From Adiantum capillus-veneris (taxonomy: Eukaryota; Streptophyta; Polypodiopsida; Polypodiales; Pteridaceae), in NCBI GenBank assembly GCA_014529385.2, contig CM043967.1:81666278-81724277 (forward strand): 58,000 nucleotides of DNA. Direction: 5' to 3'. Below are positions 19,912 through 31,555 of the stretch, in pieces (positions within the stretch are counted from its first letter, which is position 1; each line of letters begins with the position of its first letter). The notes beneath the pieces are model-generated. The model was not told the origin of the DNA, searched no databases, and worked only from the letters and a program-made list of their open reading frames with translations. Position numbers and translations under genes: made by a program.

Positions 19912-20432
19912 AACCTAATTTTTCTCATGGGGGCAGCCCCCTTTCAGCAAGTTGCTGCCCGGGGGCACTACACGCGTCGCCTCTATCTTGCACTGCCTCA
20001 GAGGCCCGGTGTACCCCCCTCCCACAATCTAGAATTGCAAATTGTTGTCTTGAAGTTGAAATTGGCTGCTTGGCTGGTTCGCTTTGTTGTCATAATTGAC
20101 TTGTGTACACTCCCAAATTGCTTAGAGCTTTGGAAAATTTTGAATAGTAGTGGGAATCCAGTTCTTTTGCAAGCTCTACATTATGGAAATTAGGCACTCG
20201 ATCACTCGCTGCTGCATATCCTAGAATACACAATAATTATAGACCAAAAGAAAATATAGTGTAGCGGTTCATCTCCGAATGAATGTCATGGGGAAAAGCT
20301 TCCCTTGTGCAGCCCATTGCCTCTCCATTTCAACGATGCCTCAAACATACCCACCATAGAGACACCTTTAGTGGTTGATCTAGATTTTGCATAGGCTAGA
20401 CTAGAGATTGTTGGAGTTCTGGAAGCCCCTTT

Positions 20433-20611
20433 TGTAAGAACTAGGAAACCAGGCAACTAGGCCTTCTTGGATCCTCCTCCCAACCTCCCTTTATAGGCGG
20501 ACTCCTAGCCCCTTGTCCTAGACGAATCCCCTGTCCACACTCCCTAGCCCGACCCTTGGCCGTAGTCCATGACCAACCTAGTTCTTAGGGTACAGGACCC
20601 GTGTCCTGACA
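20433..20611 (-). repeat. 3' LTR of Gypsy-B
   Basis: This 179-bp LTR has a minus-strand TATA box (CCTATAAAGGGAGG) near 20487-20496. The minus strand just inside it reads AAGGGGGGAGTAA, the polypurine tract. It differs from the 5' LTR at about ten positions and by an 8-bp length difference. Confidence 0.93.
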
Positions 20612-22040
20612 TTACTCCCCCCTTAAAGAAGAGTTTTTGTCCTCTAAAACAAAAGTGGGAAACTTCTTCTTAAGAACACTAATGTTTTCCCAAGTGGCAC
20701 CTTCTTCACGTCGGTCTTTCCACTTGATTAAGGCTTGTTGTCGTACATGATGGCATATACGCAACACATGATAATCCATAACATGTTCAGGTTCATGCGG
20801 TAACGTAGGAGGTTCAATGCAATCAACCAAAACCTTTTGGTCAATGACATTGTCATCCCCATGTAACCGCTTTCGTAACCGGATTACATGAAACACCGGA
20901 TGAATGTGAGAGTGTGATGGTAGTAGTAGTTTGTAGGCACGATCACCAACTCGCTTGAGTATTTTGAAAGGCCCACAATACCGGGGAGATAATTTAGGTG
21001 TCCGTTCAGTTTTCAGACTTTTTGAATGTTCTAGCACACGTAAAAATACCTCCTCCCCTTCTTCGAAGGTAACTTGCCGACGTATCTCATTAGCGTATTT
21101 CTTATACCGATCCTTTGCTTGTCAGACGTTCTGACGAGCAAGTTTCAGCATATCCATGTGGTCTTGGAGAAAATCCTTAACCTGTTGGAGTTTTTTGGTT
21201 GCCAACACTACTGTAAACTGGTGACCTAGGTTGGAATCCATACATGAGCATGAAAGGACTGAAGCCTGTTGTAACATGCTTAGAACTGTTGTAGGCAAAA
21301 AACTCTAGAATAGGTAAGTATTCTTCTCGGTCTGTCTGTTTTTTGCTGACATATGCTCTTAGCATATCCTCTAGCACCTCGTTAACCCGTTCCGTTTGAC
21401 CATCTGTTTCTAGATGGTCAGCTGTACTGAGGTTGAGTTGTGTACCCAATCGTTTAAATACCGCTCTCCAAAAGTGGCTGTTAAACTTTGGGTCATGGTC
21501 ACTAACAATATTACTTGGCAACCCATACAATTTATATAGATTGTCCACAAATAATCTTTCTAGTTCTGGAGTCTTAACCGTTGATTTGGTTGGAATAAAC
21601 TTACAGAGTTTAGTCAACTTGTCTACGACCACCCATACTCAGTCATGACCTCGTATAGTGGTTGGTAAACCTACTATAAAATCCATGGAGATACTTTCCC
21701 ATTTTCCATTGGGAATTTCCAAAGGATGTAAGAGTCCTCCTGATTTCAGGCGCTATGCTGTGTTAACTTAACATTTTTGGCAATGCAAGACATAAGCTTG
21801 AACAAAGCCATGTGGACCTGGCGAGTAAAACTGTCGTCTTACGAGAGAATACGTTTTTCTAATCCCCGGGTGCCCTGCACTTGGACTATCATGACATTCA
21901 TAAAGAATTTGGCGCCAAATGTCTGTGTCCGCCGATACACAAACGCTCCCCTTGTGGAGTAGGTACCCATTGTCGATGGTAAAATTCTTCCATCGCTGTA
22001 GTTCGTCACTTGATAAAGGAGAACTAGGTGTGGAGGTTAA
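20612..22040 (-). pseudogene. Gypsy-B integrase with chromodomain, broken
   Basis: The integrase inserts the DNA copy into chromatin. Visible parts are an HCQKC zinc-finger remnant near 21775, catalytic-core motifs ([23 protein letters not shown], giving D, D and E), a GPFKILKRVG segment typical of the GPY/F module, then a chromodomain-like stretch (HHVRQQALIKWKDR, ATWEN). Chromodomains target such elements to heterochromatin. Stops interrupt the zinc-finger region, the core (before VWVVVDK) and the stretch between 21177 and 21037. Confidence 0.9.
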
Positions 22041-23609
22041 CTATGCACTACCCGCATTGGAGTGAGAAGGATCCCTCTTTTGAACATGGCTCCACACTTT
22101 GGAATATGTTTCATCTTGCTCATATTTTCCCTTGAGAGATTCCAAAAATCCACTACGAAGTTCCATGAACAAGAGCGAATTGATCTCTGGCATTCGACGG
22201 AGAGCGTCTACCACTATATTGTATTGGCCTTTGCGATACCTTAACTTGGCGTCATATTCCTGAAGGATCTCGGCCCACCTGGCTTTTCGACCCTTTAAAT
22301 CTGTTTGTTGTGTAAACCATTTGATGCTTTCATGGTCAAACACAATCTCGACTTGAGCTCCATACAGATAGTGACGCCATGTCTTTAAGGAAGACACGAT
22401 TGCATAGAGTTCACGCTCGTAAGAAGAATAATTCTGTTGAGCTGCATCCAGCTTCTTACTTTCAAATGCAATTGGCCGTCCGTCTTGTAACAGGACTGCT
22501 CCAATAGCACGATCACTGGCATCCGTTTCCAAAACGAATGGTTTCAAAGGATCTACAATAGCCAGTATAGGAGCTGTAGCTAATGCATCTTTGAGTGTTT
22601 CAAAACTTTGCTGTTGAGAGGAACCCCACTGAAAAGACTTACCTTTGCTTTTTAGTTGGTCCGTCATAGGTACAACAAGGTGAGCATAGTTTTTGACGAA
22701 CCGTCGATAAAAACCTGCAAAGCCTAAAAATATATGTAATTCTTCCATATTTTTAGGAGGTGGCCATTTCCGGATGGTATCCAATTTGGATTGATCCATG
22801 TAAAAGCCATTAGATGAATTGACATGCCCTAAATAATGAATTTCTTCCTTGAGAAAATCACATTTAGATTCCTTGGCATATAACTTGTTTGCACGTAACA
22901 ACTCAAATACCTACCTCAGATGTTGTAAGTGCTCTTCTTCAGAAGCACTATAAACTAGAATGTCATCGAGGAACACAATGACAAATTTGCCCAGATATGG
23001 TTTCAAGACACTATGCATAAGTTTCATGAATGTCGCAGGAGCATTGGTTAACCCAAAGGGCATCACCAAAAAATCGTAATGTCCAAACCGTGCTCGGAAT
23101 ACAGTCTTAGGTATATCAGCAAGATGAATACAGACTTGGTGATACCCTGACCTTAAATCAATTTTTGAAAAAATTCATTTATGCGTCAACTTATCAAATA
23201 ACTCATCAACCCTTGGCAACGGATATTTGTTCTTAATTGTCACCGCATTTAAGCCCCGGTAGTCTATGCACATGTGTATTGTACCGTCTTTTTTCTTCAC
23301 CAAAAGTATAGGCAAAGCCCATGGTGAAGAAATGGGTTGTATAAACCCTCTGCTAAGGTAGTCAGCAAGCTGACGTTTCACCTCAGCAGCCTCTGATTAA
23401 CTCAAATGGTAAGGTGGTTTACTAACAGGCTTACAGCCTACAGCCACATTAATGCCATGTTGCACTGAATGTGTCGGCAGTAAACCTGATGACAAATCAT
23501 TAGGAAAAACATCTTGAAATTCCTTTAACAATTTTTGTAACTGATTAGCAACGTTTGCTTGTGTAGAATTAGAAATTGGTGGAATAGAGGAGAGAGAAGC
23601 ATGCGGCAT
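22041..23609 (-). pseudogene. Gypsy-B reverse transcriptase and RNase H, broken
   Basis: This encodes the polymerase that copies element RNA. It shows the N-terminal QDVFP segment, [46 protein letters not shown], the active site FLDD (in the stretch 22902-23174), HYLGH, FLGFAGFYRRFVKNYA, then RNase H motifs (ETDASDRAIGAVL, SSYERELYAI, WRHYLYG). Stop codons at about 23396, 23172 and 22913 split it. Both catalytic Asp residues of the FLDD box are kept. Confidence 0.92.
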
Positions 23610-23997
23610 TCAGGAATGTTCAACAGACTCAAGATTGGAAAGAAAATGAGACACCGAGTAACACAAGGAAACCTGTTCTATTTCATTATCAGAAACAAGA
23701 TGCATCAGCTTAGTAGTACAAATCAGTGGTGATGATGGTATATCCTTTTCGCCTAATAACAACACATGTGCACCATGGGTATCAAACATCAGACTATTGT
23801 GCTCATAGCTACGTTTCAGTGATGGTCCTAGGCTATGCAACCACTCCCTAACAAGAACCACATCAGCCCTTTCCATGTTCATAACTTGAAAATACAAACA
23901 AGTAGAGTACCCTTGTACTTCCAATGGAACAGCTCAGCATTGAGTATCCCATATCTCACTATCATGTCCATTCACCATTGCTACCTTGTAGAGGTGG
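23610..23997 (-). pseudogene. Gypsy-B protease, C-terminal part
   Basis: Residues such as EVQGYSTCLYFQVMNMERAD and VLVREWLHSLG match the C-terminal half of a gypsy aspartic protease. An in-frame TGA lies near 23936. The N-terminal part with the active site is at 29881-29976, on the other side of A2, and the reading frame is continuous across the 4-bp duplication. Confidence 0.8.
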
Positions 23998-24207
23998 TGA
24001 CGGGAGCAAAGCGAACCCCGAACCCCGACGGCCTCCAAAAAATTGGGGACCGAATGGCGTGCCTCAAGCCTGTCATGGTAAAGCAAACAGGGGGCACCAC
24101 CTAGCTTCAGCGGCTAGGACGCAAACAACACACCACCATAACAAAGTTTTCATCCAAGAGAGATGGATGCTTGGGAGTAATGATGAAAAGGAAAGGGAAT
24201 GAGATCA

Positions 24208-24244
<37 letters not shown>

Positions 24245-25483
24245 GGGAGGGGGTATAGCGGCTTAGTACTTAGGCATCACAAAATGATGGCGAATCCGCA
24301 CACCCTTCACACATACACAAGCTCACTCCAAAACACAAGACTAGGTGGCGATTCCGCACACCTCACATGGGCAAAACATTGCAAGAAAACATACTCACAA
24401 AACCTCAAGATTTATTTAAAGAATTAGGCTATGAAATGGGGAGCATAGGGTAGGGGAATGAGAAGGGAGAGAGTGGTAGAGCACATGGAGGATAGGTGGG
24501 AGTTGATGGCGAACACTTGCACGAGGATTATGGCCATCATCCTTCATTTAGTTGCCCTTCATCTTCCATAGCCAAGGGTGTAGAGGTCATGCTCAAGACA
24601 AGCATGGTGATTGCGGTGATGGTGATGGTGTGGGTGTGTGTGTGCACTAGGCACACACAGTGCATAGTGTGTTCTTTGGTGATGTTGTGTGTGTAGTGTG
24701 ATGGTGACCCCTCTTTATATAGGGGAGGCGGGGGGAGAAATTCTAGAATTTAGAAATGAAGAAATCATTATCTACATAGGCCATGTGACTGTGGGCCCCA
24801 CTTGTCTGGCTGTGTGTATATGTGCCAGAACAGCAGTCTCATGAGAGAGAGATGGGTTGATGAAAAAAAGTGAGAGGTGACATGGAGAATAAAGTAATTA
24901 CAAGAGGGGAGACAGGGGAGTGTGTTCAGAGGTGAATCTGTGTGCAGATGTGTGTGAACACAAGAAAAATCAGGTAACCATCGGGTGGGGATGGGTCTGT
25001 GGGCACCTTTTTTAGTGAAACTGAGTGTGTGTGAGTGTGGGGGAGGTTATTTAGCTACAAGACAATAGACATGGCCCCCTTTAGAGAGAGGGGGGGGTAT
25101 TTGGGTTATGGGATATGATAGGAGAGAGAAAGGGGGGGTGGGGTATACTATGCATTATTGGTGAGAGGTGGGGTAGCTTAAGGGGAGAGAGAAAGGAGAA
25201 AGGACAAGGGGAAGAGAGAGGGGGTTGACCTTTTGAGTGGAGGAGAGGAAAAGGGACACACGGCGGGGCAACAGTGAAGAAAAAGGAGGCAAGGTGGGGA
25301 TGGGCTGCCCCGCAGGCATGAGGTGGCCTATTTTACCTTTCTTATATATTTACATAATCATACTTTATTTTTTTCTTACTTTTTCCAATGCTTTTTATCA
25401 CTCCCTCCCTAAGAGGGGGTTTTCATGGGGTGGGGACGAGAGAAGAGGGGTATGGGAGCTTGGCTTGTGAAAAGCCCCCATCA
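23998..25483 (-). repeat. 3' LTR of A2 (1,486 bp)
   Basis: The ends are TG and CA. A (GA)n run lies at about 24211-24242 and a minus-strand TATA box at about 24713-24723. The minus strand inside it reads AAAAGGGGAGGGCTAA, the polypurine tract. Confidence 0.93.
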
Positions 25484-25511
25484 TTAGCCCTCCCCTTTTG
25501 GCTAGAGGCAT

Positions 25512-28406
25512 TCATGTCTCTAGCTCATTTTTTTGATCATTATCGTCGGAGGTGGTGGCTGATGGTGTGTTATCATCTGGAATGTCAATTGGTGGAGCCT
25601 GGTCAAATCGAAGAAAATAAGCTTTAAGTCGCCAACCATTTACCCTGGTTTTATGAAGTTTTCCATTAGCCTGCATAAGCTGGTAGCTTCCATTGGCATA
25701 CTTTTTCCTGATGATGAAAGGGCCTTCCCATCGGAGTAGGAGTTTCTTATCCTTGCGCTTGTCGAAGTGATTGTCGTAGCAGAGCACCAACATTCCTTTC
25801 TTCAATCCTTTTTTCTGGAGATGCTCGTTAAAGCTAAGCCGTCTATGCTCTGCTTGTGCTGCATAATAATTTATTGCTTCTTCTCTGTCCATCTGCAGTC
25901 TTTCCAAGTTGATGATGTGATCTCTCAAATGCATGTTGGGCTGTTGAAGCTGGCTTGCCATTACTCTGAGACTTTGTAGTTGCACTTCAATGGGCAAGAT
26001 TGCTTCCTTACCAAATACTAGATGATGCGGTGTGAATCCCAAGGATGTACGAAATGAAGTTCTGTAGGCCCATAAAGCTGGTAGTAGATACTTATCCCAG
26101 TCTCCAGGATGATTGTTTACCTGCTTGGTAATAATTTTAGAAACCATTCCATTTACCTTTTCAACTAGGCCATTACATTGAGGGTAATGTGGTGAAGAGT
26201 GCCTCCTTGTAATGCCCAGTTTCTGCATTAATTCTCCTACCAAGTCTACTCTGAAACGTGGCCCTCTATCAGAGATGATCTCTAAAGGTGTGCCAAACCT
26301 ACAGCATATGTGCTCGTAGATAAATTTAGCTACCTCTACCGCTGTGATTCTAGTGGTGGCTGTAGCCTCTGCCCATCTAGTCATGTAGTCGACCCCCATG
26401 ATAATGTAGAATTTTCCTGAGTTGGCCCTAGGTAATGGCCCAATGGCATCGATACCCCATTTTTCAAATGGGCCATATGAGAGAATAGGTGTCTATGGTT
26501 CAGGCATAAGTGACCTAGTGCCGGCCTTTTGACACAACTTACATGTTTTGCACCAGTGGTATACATCACGGTTGAGGCTAGGCCATATGAAGCCTGCATG
26601 CAAGATTTTCCTACTTGTTATGTCTAGGGCAAAGTGACCACCACAAACCCCGTCGTGACAGCTAGCAATTACTCCCGTGATTTTCTGAGAGAGAGGGACC
26701 TTCCTGAGTATTTGGTCCTTACCCTTACAGTACAAACCGTCATTGATGAGTCGATACCTTGTGGCCTTCCGCGTCAGCCATTGCTTCTGTCCCTTTGTTA
26801 AATCTGATGGGCATTCCCCTGTTTCCAAAAAATGCATGATGTCAGGCAAGGCATCACTTCCTTGAAATAGAGGAAGCTTTAGTTTTATTGTTCCAACCAC
26901 CACTTTCTGTAGTCTTTCACTTGCTAGGGCATCTGCTTCTTGGTTTTGAGCCCTTGGGATATGGTGTATTTGAACTTCTTCAAACTTACCCAACAAGGTT
27001 TTTACACCACTTAAGTGAGTCCTTAAACTAGGATTCTTGCATGTCCATGCTCCATTTACTTGCCTTACCAGAAGTAGAGCATCCCCAAATACATTAAGGC
27101 GTTGTACACCTTGCGAGACGCACCATTGTAGACCCTTGGTTAGTGCTGCATACTCAGCTTCATTGTTAGAATGTGAATCTAACAATTGGCCCAACGAAAA
27201 TACCTTTGTCCCTTTGTCATCAAAGACCACTATGCCTGCAGCTGCTTTGTCGGACGCTCGCTTGTAGGCTCCATCAAAGTAGAGAGAGTATGCTCCTTCT
27301 ACCATCGGTGGTACTGGAGGTAATCGGACTTCTCCTTCCTTAGATTGCTTCTCCTTCCTTTCAAAGACTTGGTAGGTCATGAGTCCCCCCAAACTTGCCC
27401 TTGTCGTGCTTTCTACCTGTACCGTGTAGTCAAACTCTTGCAGACGAACTAGCCATTTAGTAATTCTAGCAGAAACATCCATGTGTTATACAACATAGGG
27501 AAATATTTCATCCGTGGTTATAATCACAAATTGCTTAGGCAGCAAATATGACCTAAACTTTGTAGTTGCAAATCTAAGAGCTAGGACTAAGTGTTCCACA
27601 TGGGTGAAACCTTTCTCTCCTACTGTCATCATTCGACAAGAGAAGTAGATTGGCCTCATGAAAGATGTCGTCGTATCCTTTTGGAGTAGCACAGCCCCCA
27701 ATGAGTCATCACCAACACTTGAGGTGACATAGAATTTTTCATCCCACTTAGGTGGTGAGATAGTTGGCAGAGTGGCTAAGACCTCCTTTACCTTGTTGTA
27801 GTGATGTTCGCTTACCTCGTCCCAAGTGAAAGTTGATCTTTGAGTGAGTTGTTGCAGTGGTAGAACAAGTTGTGATAGTAGATGTATGAATCTACTTACG
27901 TACCTCACCTTCTGTAGAAAAGAGACCAGTTGACGTGCGATTGTTGGTGAAGGTAGGGCTATGAGTGCGGACACCTTACTTGGGTCGGCGTTGACACCTT
28001 TTGCTGAAATTTCATGGCCTAGTAGAATGACTTTACTCACCCCAATGTGGCATTTATCCACATTTAATTGCCCACCTAGGCTCTGCAACCTGGCCAAACC
28101 TTCAGTTACCTTTTCTAAATGTGAAATACGGGAGCTATATATACAAAAATCATCAATGAACACTCTTATGGATGTTCCAAAGAACGGTTGAAAAACATAT
28201 ATATGACATATCTTTGGAATGTGCCAGGTGCATTTGTGAGACCAAATGGCATAACCCTGTATGCAAAACAACCCCATGGAGTGATAAAAGTGGTTTTTAG
28301 CTGATCTTCCAAGGCTATGCGTATTTGAAAGTATCCTGAATAACCATCACAGACGGTATCGCATTCAAAACCCGCTACTTCATTCAGAATTTCATCCGCA
28401 AACCAT
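25512..28406 (-). pseudogene. A2 pol: partial reverse transcriptase, two RNase H domains, integrase
   Basis: It opens inside reverse transcriptase ([30 protein letters not shown]) and keeps the FIDD active site. RNase H follows (DSLGAVLLQKD), then a linker and a second RNase H of the archaeal type (LYFDGAYKRASDKAAAGI, NNEAEYAAL, QNQEADALA), then integrase with a zinc-finger region (GHFALDITSRKI, WCKTCKLCQK), catalytic residues in SDRGPRF and NGLVEKVN, and a GPFIIRKK C-terminal module. The frame is broken by a shift near 28190 and by stops at about 27485 (TAA) and 26494 (TAG). The protein stops 28 bp before the 3' LTR, so there is no room for an extra gene as in A1. Confidence 0.92.
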
Positions 28407-29880
28407 GAACCCCGACGGCCTCTAAAACACTGGGGACCGAATGGCGCGCCTCGAGCCTGTCATGGTAAAGCAAACAGGGGGCACCACCTAGCTTCAGCGG
28501 CTAGGACGCAAACAACACACCACCATAACAAAGTTTTCATCCAAGAGAGATGGATGCTTGGGAGTAATGATGAAAAGGAAAGGGAATGAGATCAAGTGTG
28601 TGAGAGAGAGAGAGAGAGAGAGTGAGGGAGGGGGTATAGCGGCTAAGTTCTTAGACATCACAAAAGGATGGCGAATCCGCACACCCTTCACACATACACA
28701 AGCTCACTCCAAAACACAAGACTAGGTGGCGATTCCGCACACCTCACATGGGCAAAACATTGCAAGAAAACATACTCACAAAACCTCAAGCTTTATTTAG
28801 AGAATTAGGCTATGAAATGGGGAGCATAGGGTAGGGGAATGAGAAGGGAGAGAGTGGTAGAGCACATGGTAGATAGGTGGGAGTTGATGGCGAAGACTCG
28901 CACGAGGATTATGGACATCATCCTTCATTTAGTTGCCCTTCATTTTCCATAGCCAAGGGTGTAGAGGTCATGCTCAAGACAAGCATGGTGATTGCGGTGA
29001 TGGTGATGGTGTGGGTGTGTGTGTGTGCACTAGGCACACACAGTGCATAGTGTGTTCTTTGGTGATGTTGTGTGTGTAGTGTGATGGTGAACCCTCTTTA
29101 TATAGGGGAGGAGGGGGGAGAAATTCTAGAATTTAGAAATGAAGAAATCATTATCTACATAGGCCATGTGACTGTGGGCCCCACTTGTCTGGCTATGTGT
29201 ATATGTGCCAGAATAGCCGTCTCATGAGAGAGAGACTAAGAGAGAGAGATGGGTTGATGAAAAAAAGTGAGAGGTGACATGGAGAATAAAGTAATTACAA
29301 GAGGGGAGACAGGGGAGTGTGTTCAGAGGTGAATCTGTGTGCAGATGTGTGTGAACACAAGAAAAATTAGGTAACCATCGGGTGGGGATGGGTCTGTGGG
29401 CACCTTTTTTAGTGAAACTGAGTGTGTGTGAGTGTGGGGGAGGTTATTTAGCTACAAGACAATAGACATGGCGCCCTTTAGAGAGAGGGGGGGGTATTTG
29501 GGTCATGGGATATGATAGGAGAGAGAAAGGGGGGGTGGGGTATACTATGCATTATTGGTGAGAGGTGGGGTAGCTTGAGGGGAGAGAGAAAGGAGAAAGG
29601 ACAAGGGGAAGAGAGAGGAGGTTCACCTTTTGAGTGGAGGAGAGGAAAAGGGACACACGGCGGGGCAACAGTGAAGAAAAAGGAGGCAAGGTGGGGATGG
29701 GCTGCCCCGTAGGCATGAGGTGGCCTATTTTACCTTTCTTATATATTTACATAATCATACTTTATTTTTTTCTTACTTTTTCCAATGCTTTTTATCACTC
29801 CCTCCCTAAGAGGGGGTTTTCATGGGGTGGGGACGAGAGAAGAGGGGTATGGGAGCTTGGCTTGTGAAAAGCCCCCATCA
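28407..29880 (-). repeat. 5' LTR of A2, inner edge deleted
   Basis: It begins inside the LTR at GAACCCCGACGG, so the last bases of the LTR in sense direction and the primer binding site are gone. The outer end (CCCCCATCA) and its GTGG duplication are intact. It is very similar to 23998-25483, including the microsatellite and TATA box. Confidence 0.93.
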
Positions 29881-29976
29881 GTGGATACTCAGAGTTTGAG
29901 GGAATTTGATCTTTTTCACCAATCCATAGTTGATGAAATTGTGCGTAGCACCGTCATCTGCCAAGATGCGCACCTT
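29881..29976 (-). pseudogene. Gypsy-B protease, active-site fragment
   Basis: This 96-bp fragment lies between A2 and the compound CACTA. The minus strand encodes VRILADDGATHNFINYGL, the aspartic-protease active site. The usual DSG or DTG triplet is DDG here. It joins in frame to gag at 42646 and to the rest of protease at 23997. Confidence 0.85.
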
Positions 29977-30110
29977 CACTACAAGAGGTTATTCATATTA
30001 GCGACGCTCATACAGCGACGCTCAAAAAAAAAAATCCCGGCGTCGCTATGAGCATCGCAAATTTACAAAGAAATTTGCGACGCTCATAGCGACGCCAGCT
30101 AGGCTAAAAA
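29977..30110 (+). repeat. CACTA-2 5' terminal and subterminal repeats
   Basis: After the terminus come GCGACGCTCATA repeats and an inverted repeat with 26-bp arms (30039-30064 and 30071-30096, one mismatch) around six bases. The arms contain the same GCGTCGC motif seen at both element ends. Confidence 0.88.
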
Positions 30111-30127
30111 AAGAACCGAGCGCGCCC

Positions 30128-30156
30128 AAAAACTCAGATCTCAGATCTGAGTTTTT
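30128..30156. repeat. 29-bp palindrome after the CACTA-2 subterminal repeats
   Basis: AAAAACTCAGATCT, one central C, then its exact reverse complement. The same palindrome is perfect at 34869-34897 and degenerate near 402-428 in CACTA-1. It lies just before the leader exon end and may be a regulatory site. Confidence 0.85.
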
Positions 30157-30185
30157 CGGCGCCCTCAAGCAAGGAGCAGGTAACG

Positions 30186-30192
30186 CTCTCCC

Positions 30193-30227
<35 letters not shown>

Positions 30228-30372
30228 CTTCTCCACACATAGACACACACGAGGAGAGGAAGGAGAGCCAGGTATGCTCCTTCCCTCTCCTCATTCTCAT
30301 GTTCCCTTCCCCTCTTTCTCTCTCCCTCTCTCTCTCTCTCACACACACACATACACACACACACATAGTGTT

Positions 30373-30446
<74 letters not shown>

Positions 30447-30680
30447 AACAAAAACAAAAACGCACACACATACATAAACAAAGAATGCACACACACATTG
30501 AGAGAGAAAAAGAGAGAGAGAGCATGCATAAACAAAAAACGCACACATTGAGAGAGGAAAAGAGAGAGAGAACATGCATAAACAAAAAACGCACACATTG
30601 AGAGAGGAAAAGAGAGAGAAAACATGCATACGATCCAAAAAAACGCACACACATTGAGAGAGAAAGAGAGAGAAACTAAT
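30186..30680. repeat. Low-complexity block in the CACTA-2 leader
   Basis: (TC)n, (CA)n and a (GA)n run of about 65 bp are followed by three to four copies of a unit containing ACATGCATAAACAAAAAACGC and TTGAGAGAGGAAAAGAGAG. Long frames here are repeat artefacts. Confidence 0.9.
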
Positions 30681-31031
30681 TTAACGTCGTAGGAAACTAA
30701 TTAAAATTAAAAGACCTAAAGATCTAGCCGACGAGGAGTTGAGCTCAAGACCTATTATTCAAGAGGGAAATGGCATAATCAATCTATCATACTTGGCATG
30801 GGTGATAGAAAGGTTATACCATTTATCTCTTTTTATTGGCACACACATCCACACACGCGCACACACACAAGAAGAAGAGAGTTATAACGTCGTAGGAAAC
30901 TATCTTAAAAGACGTTAAAGATTAGGTTATATGTAGACTTACATTAAATTAGATTTAGGTTTATTTTTAACTAGATTTACTTTTATTTACGCTAGATTTA
31001 GATTTAAGTTATATTAGATTAGATTTAGGTC

Positions 31032-31391
31032 TCCATAGACTGCGATGCCTGCATGAAGCGGGTGAAGAAAGCCCTCAATGAAATACAGGGTATTGCTTCC
31101 TTCACTCATGGTGGGCTCCGTCGATCCAAAAGTACTGGTGAAATGTCTTCAGAAGATAGGGAAGAAGGTGGATCTTCAGGACGGCAAGAGTCACTACATC
31201 CCCGACACAATGACCATCTAGACAACCTCTAGTCATTCAACAACAACTTCAAAGTTAGTAACAAGAGCAAGAACGGTCTAAAGGGCCAATTGCTGTCGTC
31301 AGATGTGGATGGAGATGAGGCAGCGTCACTGCCGAAAGTTAACTCTCACATCTTTAGTGATGAGAATGCCAACTCTTGCCGAGTTATGTGA
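31032..31391 (+). pseudogene. Captured HMA-to-CaaX gene fragment (HIPP-like), CACTA-2 copy
   Basis: This is a 120-codon frame, interrupted by one TAG at 31230, in the leader of CACTA-2. It begins SIDCDACMKRVKKALNEIQG, which fits the core of a heavy-metal-associated (HMA) domain with the metal-binding CxxC (CDAC) and the following basic helix. It ends CRVM and a stop, a CaaX prenylation box. HMA domain plus CaaX box is the signature of plant heavy-metal-associated isoprenylated proteins. The middle is Ser/Gly/Asn-rich. The N-terminal strand of the HMA domain and any start codon are missing. Such a fragment has no place in a transposon and most likely comes from a host gene captured by the CACTA element. 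The similarity is judged by eye. Confidence 0.7.
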
Positions 31392-31522
31392 AAAATTATG
31401 TGTTAAATCAGTTTTAAGGTTCTTATAATCCCTGTTAGTTTAGTTATTTGTTTTTAATATAACATAATTTACGTTAGATTTAGATTTATGTTATATTAGA
31501 TTAGACTTAGGTTTATTTAGGT

Positions 31523-31555
<33 letters not shown>

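Larger units (their letters stand above)
18499..20427. other. Non-coding DNA between CACTA-1 and Gypsy-B
   Basis: No gene is supported here. It contains a (GA)n run at about 18672-18720, a degenerate tandem repeat (18741-19140), a foldback (19361-19514) and a short hairpin near 19879-19911. The part next to 20432 continues, across Gypsy-B, into the sequence after 44811. Confidence 0.6.
23998..29880 (-). mobile_element. LTR retrotransposon A2, Tat-type Gypsy lacking gag and protease
   Basis: A2 belongs to the same LTR family as A1. LTRs at 23998-25483 (3') and 28407-29880 (5', missing about 24 bp at its inner edge) are flanked by GTGG (23994-23997, 29881-29884). Between them only the second part of reverse transcriptase, RNase H, a second archaeal-type RNase H and integrase remain. 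One deletion removed the LTR inner edge, primer binding site, gag, protease and the first third of reverse transcriptase. Presence of two RNase H domains is a mark of the plant Tat lineage. It inserted into the Gypsy-B protease region. Confidence 0.93.
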
